From Sialis fuliginosa (taxonomy: Eukaryota > Arthropoda > Insecta > Megaloptera > Sialidae), in the NCBI GenBank assembly GCA_961205875.1, contig OY540821.1:2542001-2606000 (forward strand): a DNA stretch of 64,000 nucleotides, given 5' to 3'. The notes under the pieces are model-generated. The model had not been told where the DNA came from and made no database searches. It saw only the letters and a list, made by a program, of their open reading frames with translations. A program made the translations under genes and the position numbers. Shown here piece after piece: positions 1 to 9,812 of the stretch (positions are counted from its first letter, which is position 1; every line of letters begins with the position of its first letter).

Positions 1-57
1 TTCCAGCAAAAAATAACGGTTTTTCCGGTTTCGGTTCAGTTCCGGTTCGAAGCCCTG
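1..57. mobile_element. hAT MITE, right end only
   Basis: This is the terminal piece of the same short hAT family found complete at 327-699, 48022-48338 and 58268-58587. It carries the subterminal CGGTTTTTCCGG-type motifs and ends in GGTTCGAAGCCCTG, the inverted terminal repeat. The rest lies beyond the left window edge. It is inserted in the mariner relic that follows. Confidence 0.8.
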
Positions 58-742
58 GGCAAAACTGCTCAAGAAACATTGGAATCGATGAAAAACGTTT
101 ACAGTGACCAGTGTCTATCCCGTGCACAAGTATTTCGCTGGTTTGCTAGATTTCATTATGGTCACACTGTGCGACTTCTAGCTATTTCCTAAATTCAAAT
201 TAGCGAAAAAGGGGAACACCTACAGTACGATTCCTACCATCCAGAAGGCTACGACCGACATTGTCAGGGCTATTCTGGCCCCCGAGTACCAGACATGCTT
301 TGACAAATTTTATGATCGCTTAGAACCAGGGCTTTGAACCGTTATTTTTTTCGTTTCGGTTTTCGTTCCGGTTCGAGTAAAAAAATATAATTCGATTCGG
401 TTTTCGTTCCGCAAAAAATAACGGTTTTTTCGGTTTTCGGTTCAGCTCCGAGTGATTAATTAAAAAAAATTATTTGTATTAAAAAAGTTTTTTCTACCAT
501 AATTTAGAATATTTTATGGTACTTGTATGATAGTCCGAACAACAATTGAAGTGGGAAATAAGATCATGTTAACGCACGTATTTTAATATGTACTGAACCG
601 AAAAAACCGTTATTTTTATTTCGGTTCTGTTCCGGTTTTTGTTCCGGCAAAAAATAACGGTTTTTCCGGTTTTCGGTTCAGTTCCGGTTCGAAGCTCTGC
701 TTAGAACGCTGTATTGACTCGGAGGTGGATTATTTTGAATAA
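58..742 (+). pseudogene. mariner-family transposase relic (interrupted)
   Basis: Degenerate transposase of the Tc1/mariner superfamily. Around 60-170 a stretch reads as the N-terminal helix-turn-helix region (ETLESMKNVYSD, SRAQVFRWFARF). Around 200-326 and 701-742 it reads as the C-terminal end (YQTCFDKFYDRLERC, IDSEVDYFE, stop at 740-742). The catalytic core between the two parts is missing. The C-terminal part is split by a hAT MITE at 327-699 inside the Leu-Glu-Arg codons, and a second copy ends at 57. It cannot make an active enzyme. Confidence 0.75.
319..707. mobile_element. hAT MITE with 8-bp target duplication
   Basis: The element body is 327-699. It begins CAGGGCTTTGAACCG and ends CGGTTCGAAGCTCTG, which are inverted repeats of each other. 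It is flanked by the perfect 8-bp duplication CTTAGAAC at 319-326 and 700-707, as expected for hAT transposition. The interior is non-coding, with repeated TTCGGTTCCGG-like blocks near both ends. It interrupts the mariner relic. Confidence 0.88.
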
Positions 743-1493
743 ATATGATGAAAGAAATGCACTGCAAAGCGTCTTCTTCTTTACTTTAGAGTAGTCTCAT
801 CGGAAATGGGACAGACTGTGTAAGTTGAGGAATATCTTTTATAGATAAATACTAGGGTTGTTAGGGATATGACATATCGGTTACGGATACGGATAAGGAT
901 ATATTTTTTTCTTGGTTTCGGTTTCGAATACGGATATGGATTTTTTTCTATCTTGGTTTCGGTTTCGGATACGGATATGGATATTTTTTTTTCTTAGTTT
1001 CGGTTTCGGATACGGATAGGGATATTTTGCCCCCTTTAGTTTCGGATATGGATACGGATACGGATATTTTTTAATTTTTTTTTGTATTTTTCAGCCCGTA
1101 GTATAGTTTTCGTTGAAATTAGATACAGTCGAAAATTTCGAAATCGGTTATAACGATATCGTTTAATACAACATATCGGTTTTAACGACTCAAAATAAAA
1201 GTTCCGACTGAATGCCATATATGGTAATTGTCTAGTTCCCGGTTTTTACGACTTAAAATGACTGATCCCCTAGATGTCGTTATAACTGATTTAGACTGTC
1301 TGTATATACCATTTACTTATAATCTATAAAAATTTACATTTCTAGCTATCTGTCTAATTTCCAGATTTAAATAATATAAATAATTTTTTGTGACAACAAT
1401 AAAAATTTGAAGTCACGAATTCTAATAAAATTGAAATATGATGATAAACTTGATTTAATAAAACGGCCAAGTGCGTGTTGGGCACGCACATGA

Positions 1494-2721
1494 TAGGTTT
1501 CCGTAGTCATTACGATTTATAAACAAGAGTTATTTCAACGGACGCTCTGATAACGACATTTAAATGCAAATATATCGTGACTGAAGGGTTAAAATCAAAA
1601 GGTTATATAACATTTTTTGTTGCATTTTAGGAGACCTATCTAAAGATACCCCACTCATTGGGGTAAGTGAAAAAAAATTTGAGTACAATTTTTAGTCTAT
1701 GAGAGGGGGTCCAAAATGATTTTGACAGTGTTCGTTATAATTTTCAGTGAAAGTACTAATTCAAAGCTACATTCTGAATTTTTTTCAGATTTTTGGAATA
1801 GATAGTTTAGAAATTAGGGTGGGGGGGACGCTCTGATAACGACATTAAAATGCAAATATATCGTGACTGAAGGGTTAAAATCAAAAGATCATTTAACATT
1901 TTTTATTGCATTTTGGGAGACCTATCCAATGACCACCCACTCAATGGGTTAAGTGAAAAAAAAGTGTGAGTTCACTTTTCAGTCTATGTGAGGGGAGTCC
2001 AAAATAATTTTGACAGTGTTTGTTCTAATTTTCAGTGGAAGTACTAATTGAAAGCTACATTCTGAATTTTTTCAGATTTTTCGAATAAATAGTTTAGAAA
2101 TTAAGGGGGGGAGACGCTCTGATAACGACATTTAAATGCAAATATGTCGTGACTGAAGGATTAAAATCAAAAGATGATATAACATTTTTTATTGCATTTT
2201 AGGAGACCTATCCAATGACCACCCATTCAATGGGTTAAGTGAAAAAAAAAATGTGAGTTCACTTTTCAGTCTATGGGAGGGGAGTCCAAAATAATTTTGA
2301 CAGTGTTCGTTATAATTTTCAGTGAAAGTGCTAATTAAAAGCTACATTCTTGAATTTTTTCAGATTTTTTAAATTGATAGTTTAGAAATTAGGGGGGGGG
2401 CGCTTTTATCCCGACTTTGAATGCAAATATATCGTGACTGAAGGGTTAAAATCAAAATGTCATATTACATTTTTTATTACATTTTTGGAGACCTATCTAA
2501 AGACATCACACTTAATGGATTAAGTGAAAATTTTTTTTTGAAAATACTTTTCAGTCTATGGAAAGGGGGTCCAAAAATTTTTTTTTTTTTTAAATATTAT
2601 CATTTATTTTTTTGAGTTATCAGTCTTCGTCCGTATACCAAATTTCATCTTAATTGGCTTAAAATTTTTGTGGACGGACGGACGGACGGAAATAGCGAAA
2701 CTAGTTTTCTACGGAAACCTA
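1494..2721. repeat. nested repeat with 13-bp inverted ends
   Basis: A distinct repeat inside the hAT element. TAGGTTTCCGTAG at 1494-1506 is the exact reverse complement of CTACGGAAACCTA at 2709-2721. Just outside is GGCCAAGTGCGTGTTGGGC (about 1465), and near the right end a GGAC microsatellite (about 2670-2690); both features resemble common insect repeats. The interior is the 286-bp tandem array. The superfamily is not determined. Confidence 0.6.
1541..2590. repeat. 286-bp tandem repeat, about 3.7 copies
   Basis: Units start with GACGCTCTGATAACGAC at 1541, 1827 and 2113, and with a diverged form at about 2399. The period is therefore 286 bp each time. Each unit holds a run ATGCAAATATATCGTGACTG and ends in a G-run (GGGGGGG). 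Differences are single substitutions and small indels. No open frame is conserved between units. Confidence 0.85.
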
Positions 2722-3202
2722 AAAATTGATGTTTAATTTACAATTTAAAAAAAAATTTAAGTAGATTTAAAAAAAAGTGATTATTGCTTTATTTAAAAAA
2801 TCATCTGTTATAATCTATGGTAGCGAATTTAAAAATAGAGACTAAATAAAAGTACATGATACACCAATTAAATTTCAGGCGGTAAATACAAATTTATAAT
2901 CTGCTCGTATGTTTTGTTTGTGTCTCGAGGCTTGGCGCAAGAAGTAGGAAACTATCCGAAATAATATCCGAAATAATCATTTCGGATACGGTTTCGGTTT
3001 CGGAGTTCAGAATCTTATTATTTCGGTTACGGTTTCGGTTTCGGAGTTCAGAATTTAATTATTTCGGTTACGGTTTCGGTTTCGGAGTTCAGAATTTAAT
3101 TATTTCGGATACGGTTTCGGTTTCGGAGGTCAAATCTTTTCGGATATCCGATAGTTTCGGTTTCGGATACGGAGCTCCGTAACATCCCTAATAAATACTT
3201 AC

Positions 3203-3618
3203 ATAACTGCTTCGTTAACTAGAAACAATTCATCTTTAATTAATATCATATTAATTTTGAGTTGGTTTGTTACACGATCCAATTCATTTAAAATGTTATT
3301 TCTTTTTTCATTTATACTTTTTACTTGTGACATATTTGCTTCCAATTCAGATTCCTGCTGTAATTTTACGTCGAGATGGCTACAATAAAATAAAGTAATT
3401 AAATCAACTTTTCGAATATCAGAAAATATAACAATTTGATAATACGTTTTAAGTTCTGCAAAATCATTATCTTCTTTTTTTAACTGTTCTAAATTCCATA
3501 AAAGTGATTTATGTTCTTCGATAAGCATGTCTTCTATTTCTTTAACACTGTTTAATTTACTTTCCTCAGTTTTTAAAACATCTTCAAGTTTTTGTAACTG
3601 TTGTTGATTTGGATATAG
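3203..3618 (-). CDS. Nuf2: Nuf2 exon 4
   Basis: 416 nt, phase 0 to 2. It encodes about 138 residues of coiled coil rich in Glu, Lys and Gln (QQLQKLEDVLKTEE to LKINMILIKDELFLVNEAV). The donor GTAAGT starts at 3202, and its +5 and +6 bases are part of the hAT target duplication. Confidence 0.68.
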
Positions 3619-6276
3619 CTATAAAATAATAAAATATTTACAATAGAAATAGACCAGGCTGTGGAGTAGGGTGGAGTGAAAAAAATTTTTTTCCGAATCT
3701 TCAAAATGCTATATGTGCAAAATTTGCTTTTGTATATTCTTAAAACACCTACCGAAGGAATTTGTAATTGGATGTCATCCTGAGATTCCTAAATGATTTT
3801 CTTTATTAGGAAAAAACATAAATTTTTGGGCATTATATCTTGGTAACGGGGTAAGATATTTGAATACGCAATAATTTAAATTAAAGAGGCATTCAGTACC
3901 TTTAAAATGATATATAACAGTCAAACATTTATTATAGTTAATTGTTTTTTTATAAAAAAACAAAAAAATAAACATCATTATTGATAAACTATAAAAAAAA
4001 ATTTACAGTTTTACATATTATTTTAGACACTGGATTATTATTTAATTTAAATTATTGCGCATTCTAATATCTTTCTAAATTCTGTTAATTTAATCAAATA
4101 AGAGTGTTATATCTCGGTATCGGGGAAAGATATTTGAATGCGCAATAATTTAAATACAAATGTTTATTTTTAAATTGATATCGATAGATATCAATTTAAA
4201 AAATGTTAAACTTTATTAGTTATTACAGCTTAAAAAGTGTGTTAAATTTTTTCAAAATGGAGGATGTAGGGAATTTTATAGCGAACAATTTTTATTTGAA
4301 TCTTTTTTTTTATAATACTTGTTTAAACTGCTATTTAGCAAATATAAAATCTGAAGAATTTTGTAATTGAACCATGGTTTACCCCCGACACGGGCAACCA
4401 AAATCTGAGCAAACTTAGGGTATTATTCTAAACTCTAAATCACATTTGCAACAAATTCTGTGTGACAAAACTACCTAAAAATTCCTATTTTAGGTACTTT
4501 TTAGCCGACAGCCTGGACTATAAATTACGTCACACAAATTTCGAAACAATAATTAAGTACTCAAAATCAACGAAAAAAAAACAAAGAAATATTCTTTCAT
4601 TTCTACTCTTCACCGGTCTCGAGTTACTAACAACATATTAATTTTTCCTCACATTTTTGCTCTTAGAATTCATATACAATTCATTGTTTTGATTTTTTAG
4701 ATGTGATGGTCACAAAGCTTGTGACTCCCCCCCGCCCCTTGTCACACTTTGTAGACCCCCTCCACCCCTCTTAACATGTGATGTAAATTATGGATGACCT
4801 CTAATAGAATTTTATATATTCCACACATTTAAACATTCTAAACTATATTCAACTTAAATTTAGAAAATAATTACATCTCTTGTACTTTCTTCTTCGTGTG
4901 AATTCAAACATTTAATGTTTGTTATTTCTTCTGACAACTGATTGATTTTTGCAGTTAACTCATTAGATTCATCTATCTGTAAATTCAACACTTCCTGTTT
5001 TGGTTCAATTTGTTTTTTTGAAACCTTATCGTAAAATAAATAATAATTTATTAAACAATTCAATACAGGTTTTATTCGTTCGGCCACTAAAATAAAAATA
5101 AAAATTATAAATCAGAATCGGACATGTACCTATCTGGATTTAAATTTTATAAATTACTAGCTGTGACCACGGTTTCATTTGGTTTTATAAATGGAGTTTA
5201 TTTTAAATCTTTTTATTCTGTACAATTCTTTACTACATTATTTTGTTCAATATTTAACGGTTTAGACAGCGTATTGCAAAAGAGCGCGCTGGCGGCAAAC
5301 TTTATCACTTTATCATCACTGCTTATTCCTAGTTACCTAATGTAACAAAATATATACTAAAACCTGGGCAAAGAAAAAAAAAACACGTGAATCAGTTAAT
5401 CTTAAAAACTACTGAACTTATTTAGATGAAACCTGTGCACTGTGTTCTTTGAATATATATAATTGTTGATACCTATTATTCTTTTAAAAATTGGCAGCTA
5501 ATTTCAATAATCAATTAACCTGACACACTATTACTATTATAAAAAATTTGCTCGAGAGCAAAAGTTAAGCTAACGCTATCTGCAGGATATTAAATATAAA
5601 TGACAAGTCAGACAGTTGTAATAAATGGTATGGTTTAAATGATTGGCCTTGACTAATGTGCATTAAGTAGAAATAAGCTAGTTAGAAACAGTGGTGACAA
5701 GTGTATCATAAATCACATAGCATTTATATTATTATATATTTATTACCAGTGCTCTAGTCTAATCATAACGATTTGACACCTCGCAGATAACGCTAGCTTA
5801 ACTTCTCAAGCAAATTCTTTATTCTTATAATTTTTAGTAGAATAAGATTGTGAAAACAGATATAAATACATAATTCTCAATTATAATTGAAATAAAATAC
5901 CTGGTGCTGATAAATCACTTATCCCCAGTTTATACTTGATAAAATTGCCATCTGTGATCATACTGACAGTGATACAAAGATTGTTCAAAAATGTATTATC
6001 TTGGTACAATTCAGGATATGAAAATTGTTTGTCTTGTTGGTTTCCTAACTAAAATATTATCATTATATGAGTAAATAGTTCGACTTTAAAAATTAAGAAA
6101 CTTACGTTGGATATCATTTCGATGTTAATACCTAAGTTATTTAAAACATTAACTAGCAAACTAATAAAAAATTCTGATGATGGTGTTTTTAAATCTTGTA
6201 AAGTATAATTTTCGTTAGGCCATAACATGTTTATCATTTTTATTAGGCCAGTATCTGTTTTCAATAATTCACTCAT
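3203..6276 (-). CDS. Nuf2: Nuf2-like kinetochore protein, 5' four exons (3' end missing)
   Basis: Nuf2 is a subunit of the NDC80 complex, which joins kinetochores to spindle microtubules. Joined exons (6276-6106, 6048-5901, 5086-4875, 3618-3203) give 315 residues from the ATG at 6276. Residues 1-105 fit the Nuf2 calponin-homology domain: SLLVNVLNNLGINIEM corresponds to the family's YGI-type helix. The next exon, AERIKPVLNCLINYYLFYDKV, matches the conserved motif with R, LS/NxxINF and F. From about residue 125 the sequence is a charged coiled coil, as in Nuf2. All junctions are in phase with GT/AG borders; intron 1 is only 57 bp. The last donor is at 3202. Roughly 100 C-terminal residues of the usual 400-450 should lie left of the window; nothing in 700-844 reads as the next exon. 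Identity rests on family recall, not on a search. Confidence 0.72.
3660..4860. other. Nuf2 intron 3, repeat fragments
   Basis: No exon is seen. Two diverged copies of a motif with AAGATATTTGAATRCGCAATA occur at about 3850-3890 and 4125-4155, with an inverted partner near 4050-4075. A C-rich tract with a GTGACTCCCCCCCGCCCC core (about 4715-4770) looks like the tail of a common insect transposon. A stretch near 4205-4235 recurs at about 38740. Confidence 0.5.
4875..5086 (-). CDS. Nuf2: Nuf2 exon 3
   Basis: 212 nt, phase 1 to 0. The acceptor is ATTTTAG and the donor GTAATT. It encodes the conserved AERIKPVLNCLINYYLF helix followed by the start of the coiled coil (NELTAKINQLSEEITNIK). Confidence 0.7.
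5150..5345. repeat. dispersed repeat, inverted partner at 30305-30475
   Basis: The block containing TTTGTTCAATATTTAACGG and AAAAGAGCGCGCTGGCGGC recurs in reverse orientation around 30360-30440. The class is not recognised. The open frame over it is not conserved between the two copies. Confidence 0.6.
5531..5830. mobile_element. MITE, family shared with 51295-51595
   Basis: About 300 bp with inverted ends: TTATAAAAAATTTGCTYGAGA on the left and the complement of CTCAAGCAAATTCTTTATTC on the right. Inside the ends, TTAAGCTAACGCTATCTGC mirrors GCAGATAACGCTAGCTTAA. The same layout and motifs (ACGCTATCT, ATATTTATTACCA) occur at 51295-51595. Confidence 0.7.
5901..6048 (-). CDS. Nuf2: Nuf2 exon 2
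   Basis: 148 nt, phase 0 to 1. The acceptor is ATATTTTAG and the donor GTATTT. It encodes LGNQQDKQFSYPEL... to ...KLGISDLSAP, the second half of the CH domain. The following intron holds a repeat (5150-5345) and a MITE (5531-5830). Confidence 0.68.
6106..6276 (-). CDS. Nuf2: Nuf2 exon 1
   Basis: 57 codons from the first ATG (MSELLKTDTG...) to ...EMISN. The donor GTAAGT follows directly and the phase is 0. This is the N-terminal half of the calponin-homology fold. Confidence 0.7.
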
Positions 6277-6520
6277 TTTGATAGTAAATAATTATATTTA
6301 TTATTCTGTGATAAATAATAAACTACTAGACAATAAATAAACGAGCACACAACAATAATCAAGAAACTGGTTAAAATTTTTAAATGTAAATGAAGTTATG
6401 AATGAAGTTAACGTTAATCAAGTTGACCAACATGATGAATTTTGTTTAATTGTAAAAAAATTAAATTTAAATTTTACTAAAAAATATTAATTCGAAACTT
6501 TTCTTTTAAGACGAAACTGA
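6277..6520. promoter_or_regulatory. Nuf2 upstream region
   Basis: This is sequence upstream of the Nuf2 ATG. It is AT-rich, with no promoter element that I can defend. It is short, because a fold-back transposon begins at about 6525. Confidence 0.3.
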
Positions 6521-7036
6521 TTAATTTTGCTTCCTCGCAATATCGAAGATACGAGAAGCTATGTGATCGTTTCAGATTGAGACAAAAAAAAAGTTCTCCA
6601 ATTTCAAAATTTTAAATTTATTTATCCGTTTCACGTCAAGACAAACACTTTTCGTTCCGTGTCTGTCTGTCTGTCCGTGTGTCCGTCCGTCCGTCTGTCC
6701 CCTGAATCCTTGTCACACGCATAACTCATGAACCACTGAACCGATATTATTGAAACTTGGTCGGATGGTTGGGTTTGGTTTGAGGACGGTCCCATTTCAA
6801 AATCGTGTGTAAGGGGGAGGGGTGACACCCCAAAATATTTATTTTTTCAAGATATCTCAAGAACGACACATGTTACGAGAAAATTGTATAGAATATTTTT
6901 TGTAGAGAATTAAATTTCCTATAATATGGGTCTACTACGTTTGTTGTAAAATATTCCCTTACAAAGATTTATCTAAATTAATTTTAAAAATTCGTGTTTT
7001 GTTTTTCTAAATTGATATTTGATTGGATATATTAAG

Positions 7037-7112
7037 TGTCATTTTAACGTTTTAAATGTCACTTTGGCGTTTTAAATGTCACTTTGACGTTTTAAATGTC
7101 ATTTTGACATTT
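7037..7112. repeat. 20-bp minisatellite
   Basis: About four tandem units of TTTTAAATGTCATTTTGACG with minor changes. Two units are also present in the related element at about 45685-45725. Confidence 0.75.
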
Positions 7113-7579
7113 GCATTAATTTAGATTTAGATTGAAATTGTCAAAAAATTAAAAATATATGAAAAAATATTCAGGTGCGTTTTAAGAAAAAATTCGAACT
7201 AAGATTTTTTAGTAAAATTTGTATAAAAATTAAATGGTTAACCAATACCAGGCAATTTATCTGAACACTATCGGTTTTAGTGAATTTAGCACGAGGAAGC
7301 ACTGTGCATTTACTTGGCAGATGTTTTTCGTATATTTTTAATTTTTTGACAATTTCAATCTAAATTTATACAAACGTTAAAATTATATTTAATTATATGT
7401 CATAGTAAATATCAATTTCAAAAAACAAAACACGATTTTTTAAAGCAAATTGAGATAAATCTTTGTAAGGGAATATTTTACAACAAACGTTGTACACCTA
7501 TATTATAAAAAATTGAATGCTCTACAAAGTCTATAAAATTTTTAGTTCATGAGTTATGCGTGTAAGAAGGATTCAAGGG

Positions 7580-7755
7580 CAGTGGCGTAGCGAGGGGGGG
7601 GCAAGGGGGTCTATCATGTCCCGGGCGCTACTCGCAGAGGGGCACCAAATGGTCCCCAAGACGACGATATTCTATATATTATATTACTTTATGTTTTTCA
7701 GGGGCACCAAAAAAGTATCGTGCCCCGGGCGCCAATTATGCTCGCTACGGCACTG
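7580..7755. mobile_element. hAT MITE, CAGTGGCGTAGCGAG family, copy 1
   Basis: It begins CAGTGGCGTAGCGAG and ends CTCGCTACGGCACTG. The flanks TTCAAGGG and TTCAAACT agree at five bases, which suggests a mutated 8-bp duplication. The inner CGACGATATTCTATATA and ACTTTATGTTTTTC blocks are shared with the copies at 7792 and 25152. Confidence 0.78.
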
Positions 7756-7783
7756 TTCAAACTGAACAGAACGAAAAGTGTTT

Positions 7784-7970
7784 ATCTTGACCAGTGCCGT
7801 AGCAAGCATAATTGGCGCCCGGGTCACAATACCTTTTTGGCGCCCCCGAAAAACATAAAGTAATATTATATATAGTATATCGTCGTCTTGGAGACCATAT
7901 TGCGCCCCTCTGCGGCACCCGGGGCATGATAGACCACCTCCCCCCCCCTCGCTACGCCACTGATCTTGAC
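7784..7970. mobile_element. hAT MITE, CAGTGGCGTAGCGAG family, copy 2 (inverted)
   Basis: The body is 7792-7962, in the opposite orientation to copy 1 and only 36 bp away. The 8-bp duplication ATCTTGAC is perfect at 7784-7791 and 7963-7970. Confidence 0.85.
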
Positions 7971-8089
7971 CTGAAATGGAAAGATCAATTAGAACAATTT
8001 TGAAATCGGAGAACAATTTTTTTTGTATCATTTTAAAACGATCACAAAGCTTCTCGTATCTTCGATATTGCGAGGAAGCAAAATAAGCA

Positions 8090-8655
8090 ACTTTTACAAT
8101 AACTGTAAGAACTCAACCTCAGAAAAAATAAAATAGATTCTTGGATATTTTTATTGTAGACACAAAACCTACGGGCGTTTTTCCACACACCGGCAAAACC
8201 GGTGTAATTACTTATCTATGGGTGCAATGTAATCAAATCAGAGCTTTTCCACGTAGACCGGCCCGGCTGATTTGCCGGTGACGGCACTGTCAAATACTGC
8301 CGGCGTTGAACTCGATAATAGGATAAGTACCTTACAGTCAACAGAGGATGTACCCAATACTGCCTTTTTATATTTGTGATTTATATACTTCCTTCTGAGG
8401 TATAATAACACAAGAAGGTAACGCTTGTTAAGCACTACATGTTTCTATCACTACAGCTAGAACACAACTGCATCGGCAGCTATTTGTTAAGATTTTTGAA
8501 ACTCAGCGAGTCGGTTGTTAAATTATTCCGCGAATAAAAGTTCAGACCATTTTTATGTTTTCGTTTTCATGCGGTATCTGTTATATCTTAAGTATATCAG
8601 TTCTGCTAATCATTTTTTTTGTGTTCCTAAAAATTTAAGAATAAAAAAGCGCATT
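8090..8655. other. unassigned stretch
   Basis: Nothing coding is seen. About 8165-8300 is unusually GC-rich for this window, with two direct TTTTCCACR blocks followed by CCGGCAAAACCGG- and GGCCCGGC-type motifs. It is probably the remains of a DNA transposon. Confidence 0.35.
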
Positions 8656-8660
8656 AATAC

Positions 8661-9065
8661 CCTGGTCAAACAGAAAGCGGACAAGTTCTGTCCGCGGCGG
8701 ACAGCGAACAGGTTGTAAATTTTTACAGAGTTAGTGCGCGGACTGGATGGCAAAATGAGTAAGAGAAGATATTGATGAAAAGTTGATCTTGTGCGGTAGT
8801 GCAATTGTTTGTATGACTTCGCTTCAGTATTTAGCTCGGAAAACAACCCTCTCGAACGTAGAATGCCTCACTCACTATATAGAATGCTTGCATTATGCAC
8901 ATTGACTATGGCATACCTATTTCCTTTTTCGTCTTGCTGCTGAACTCACAGCTAAGAAAAGAAATAATTCTTCTTCGTCAGACGAACTGCTGGACATGAT
9001 GATCACTAGATGAAGAAAAAAATTGCACTGGTTCGCCGTCACTTGCGCGTTCTGTTTGACCACCT
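8661..9065. mobile_element. MITE with TGGTCAAACAGAA ends
   Basis: CCTGGTCAAACAGAAAGCG at the left is mirrored by CGCGTTCTGTTTGACCACC at the right. Stops break every frame. A third TCCTGTTTGACAG lies just outside at about 9075. The superfamily is unresolved; the ends recall PIF/Harbinger elements. Confidence 0.55.
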
Positions 9066-9112
9066 TAGTCTGCTTCCTGTTTGACAGAGCCTTTATAGAT
9101 TGATTACAATGT

Positions 9113-9386
9113 CTAGGGTGACCAGGTCTCAGGTTTTGACCAGGAGTCTCAGGGTTTGCATACTGGTTCTCCGGACTCAGGGTTTCGATGCAATTTCTCC
9201 GGGTTTTGTAAAAAATGATGACGAGTAAAAAAAAAGTCGTAAAAAACGTAAAAAATAGTGCAGGGGGCGCAAAAGTGCAGATTAGTGTATATATTTTTAA
9301 TAAACTTTATGAAAATAAAAATAAAAAGAATAAAATAAAAATAAACGGGATAAAATAAAACTAAAACTAAAATCTGGTCATCCTAT
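9113..9386. mobile_element. hAT-like MITE, TAGGGTGACCAG family
   Basis: It starts TAGGGTGACCAGGTCTC and ends CTGGTCATCCTA. It is the same family as 49547-49803. Internal GGTTTTG and CTCCGGG motifs are shared. The flanks no longer show a clear duplication. Confidence 0.6.
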
Positions 9387-9812
9387 CTTTACCTGAAATT
9401 TTTTAAGAACCATATACATTGTATAATACTGTAATTAAATCAATAAGAAAAATATTTCAAATAATTTTATTGTACAGTTATGTATTTTTAAAAATTACAA
9501 CATAGTTTACAATTAAAAAATTACTATATTTCGACTTAATGTTTGATAAAATAATCTAAATCCATTTTTATTATCAAGATACATCAGTACATATAAAATT
9601 AAATGTGATTTAGTTACATAAATCTAATAATATATATATTTAATTAGAAATCTTATTAAATATAATAAAAATTAATTCAAAATATTTGAATGTAAATTAC
9701 TGATATATTATAAAATTTATTCCATAAATAAATCAATTTTTCATTTCTAAAAAATAAAATTAACTGTAAAAAATATTTTATTATTTTTCACATCTATAAT
9801 ATTTCACGATTT

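Larger units (their letters stand above)
845..3198. mobile_element. 2.3-kb non-autonomous hAT element
   Basis: The body is 853-3190. The left end reads TAGGGTTGTTAGGGAT and the reverse complement of the right end reads TAGGGATGTTACGGAG. The 8-bp duplication ATAAATAC is perfect at 845-852 and 3191-3198. Both subterminal regions (about 880-1070 and 2960-3180) are arrays of GGTTTCGGATACGG-like motifs, probably transposase-binding sites. I see no transposase reading frame. The middle is filled by another repeat (1494-2721). The right target duplication overlaps the splice donor region of Nuf2 exon 4. Confidence 0.88.
6525..8085. mobile_element. fold-back element, CTGTCTGTC-containing family
   Basis: The left end TTTTGCTTCCTCGCAATATC is mirrored by GATATTGCGAGGAAGCAAAA at the right end, and similarity continues inward for several hundred bases on each arm. 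Partial relatives lie at 45177-45825 and 59180-59600. The left arm holds a CTGTCTGTCC microsatellite (about 6660-6700), and the loop a 20-bp tandem repeat (7037-7112). Two hAT MITEs (7580-7755, 7792-7962) and a piece of the 46799-47112 element (about 7195-7335) have entered it. No coding sequence is seen. Confidence 0.75.

Noticed and set aside
44-57. GGTTCGAAGCC resembles the B box of a tRNA gene
   Set aside because: It recurs as the terminal repeat of a hAT MITE at four loci with 8-bp duplications, and no tRNA cloverleaf or A box is nearby.
700-844. Possible next Nuf2 exon beyond the hAT element
   Set aside because: On the minus strand no frame with an acceptor continues a coiled coil; most of this stretch is the mariner C-terminus on the plus strand.
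1541-2590. Regularly spaced repeats, possible CRISPR-like array
   Set aside because: The repeats are contiguous 286-bp tandem units with no unique spacers, in a eukaryotic transposon.
5124-5345. Open frame of 73 codons on the plus strand
   Set aside because: It lies in a Nuf2 intron over a dispersed repeat; the inverted copy near 30400 does not keep the frame.
7556-8031. Several open frames on both strands
   Set aside because: They cover two inverted hAT MITEs with target duplications; the GC-rich MITE ends create the frames.
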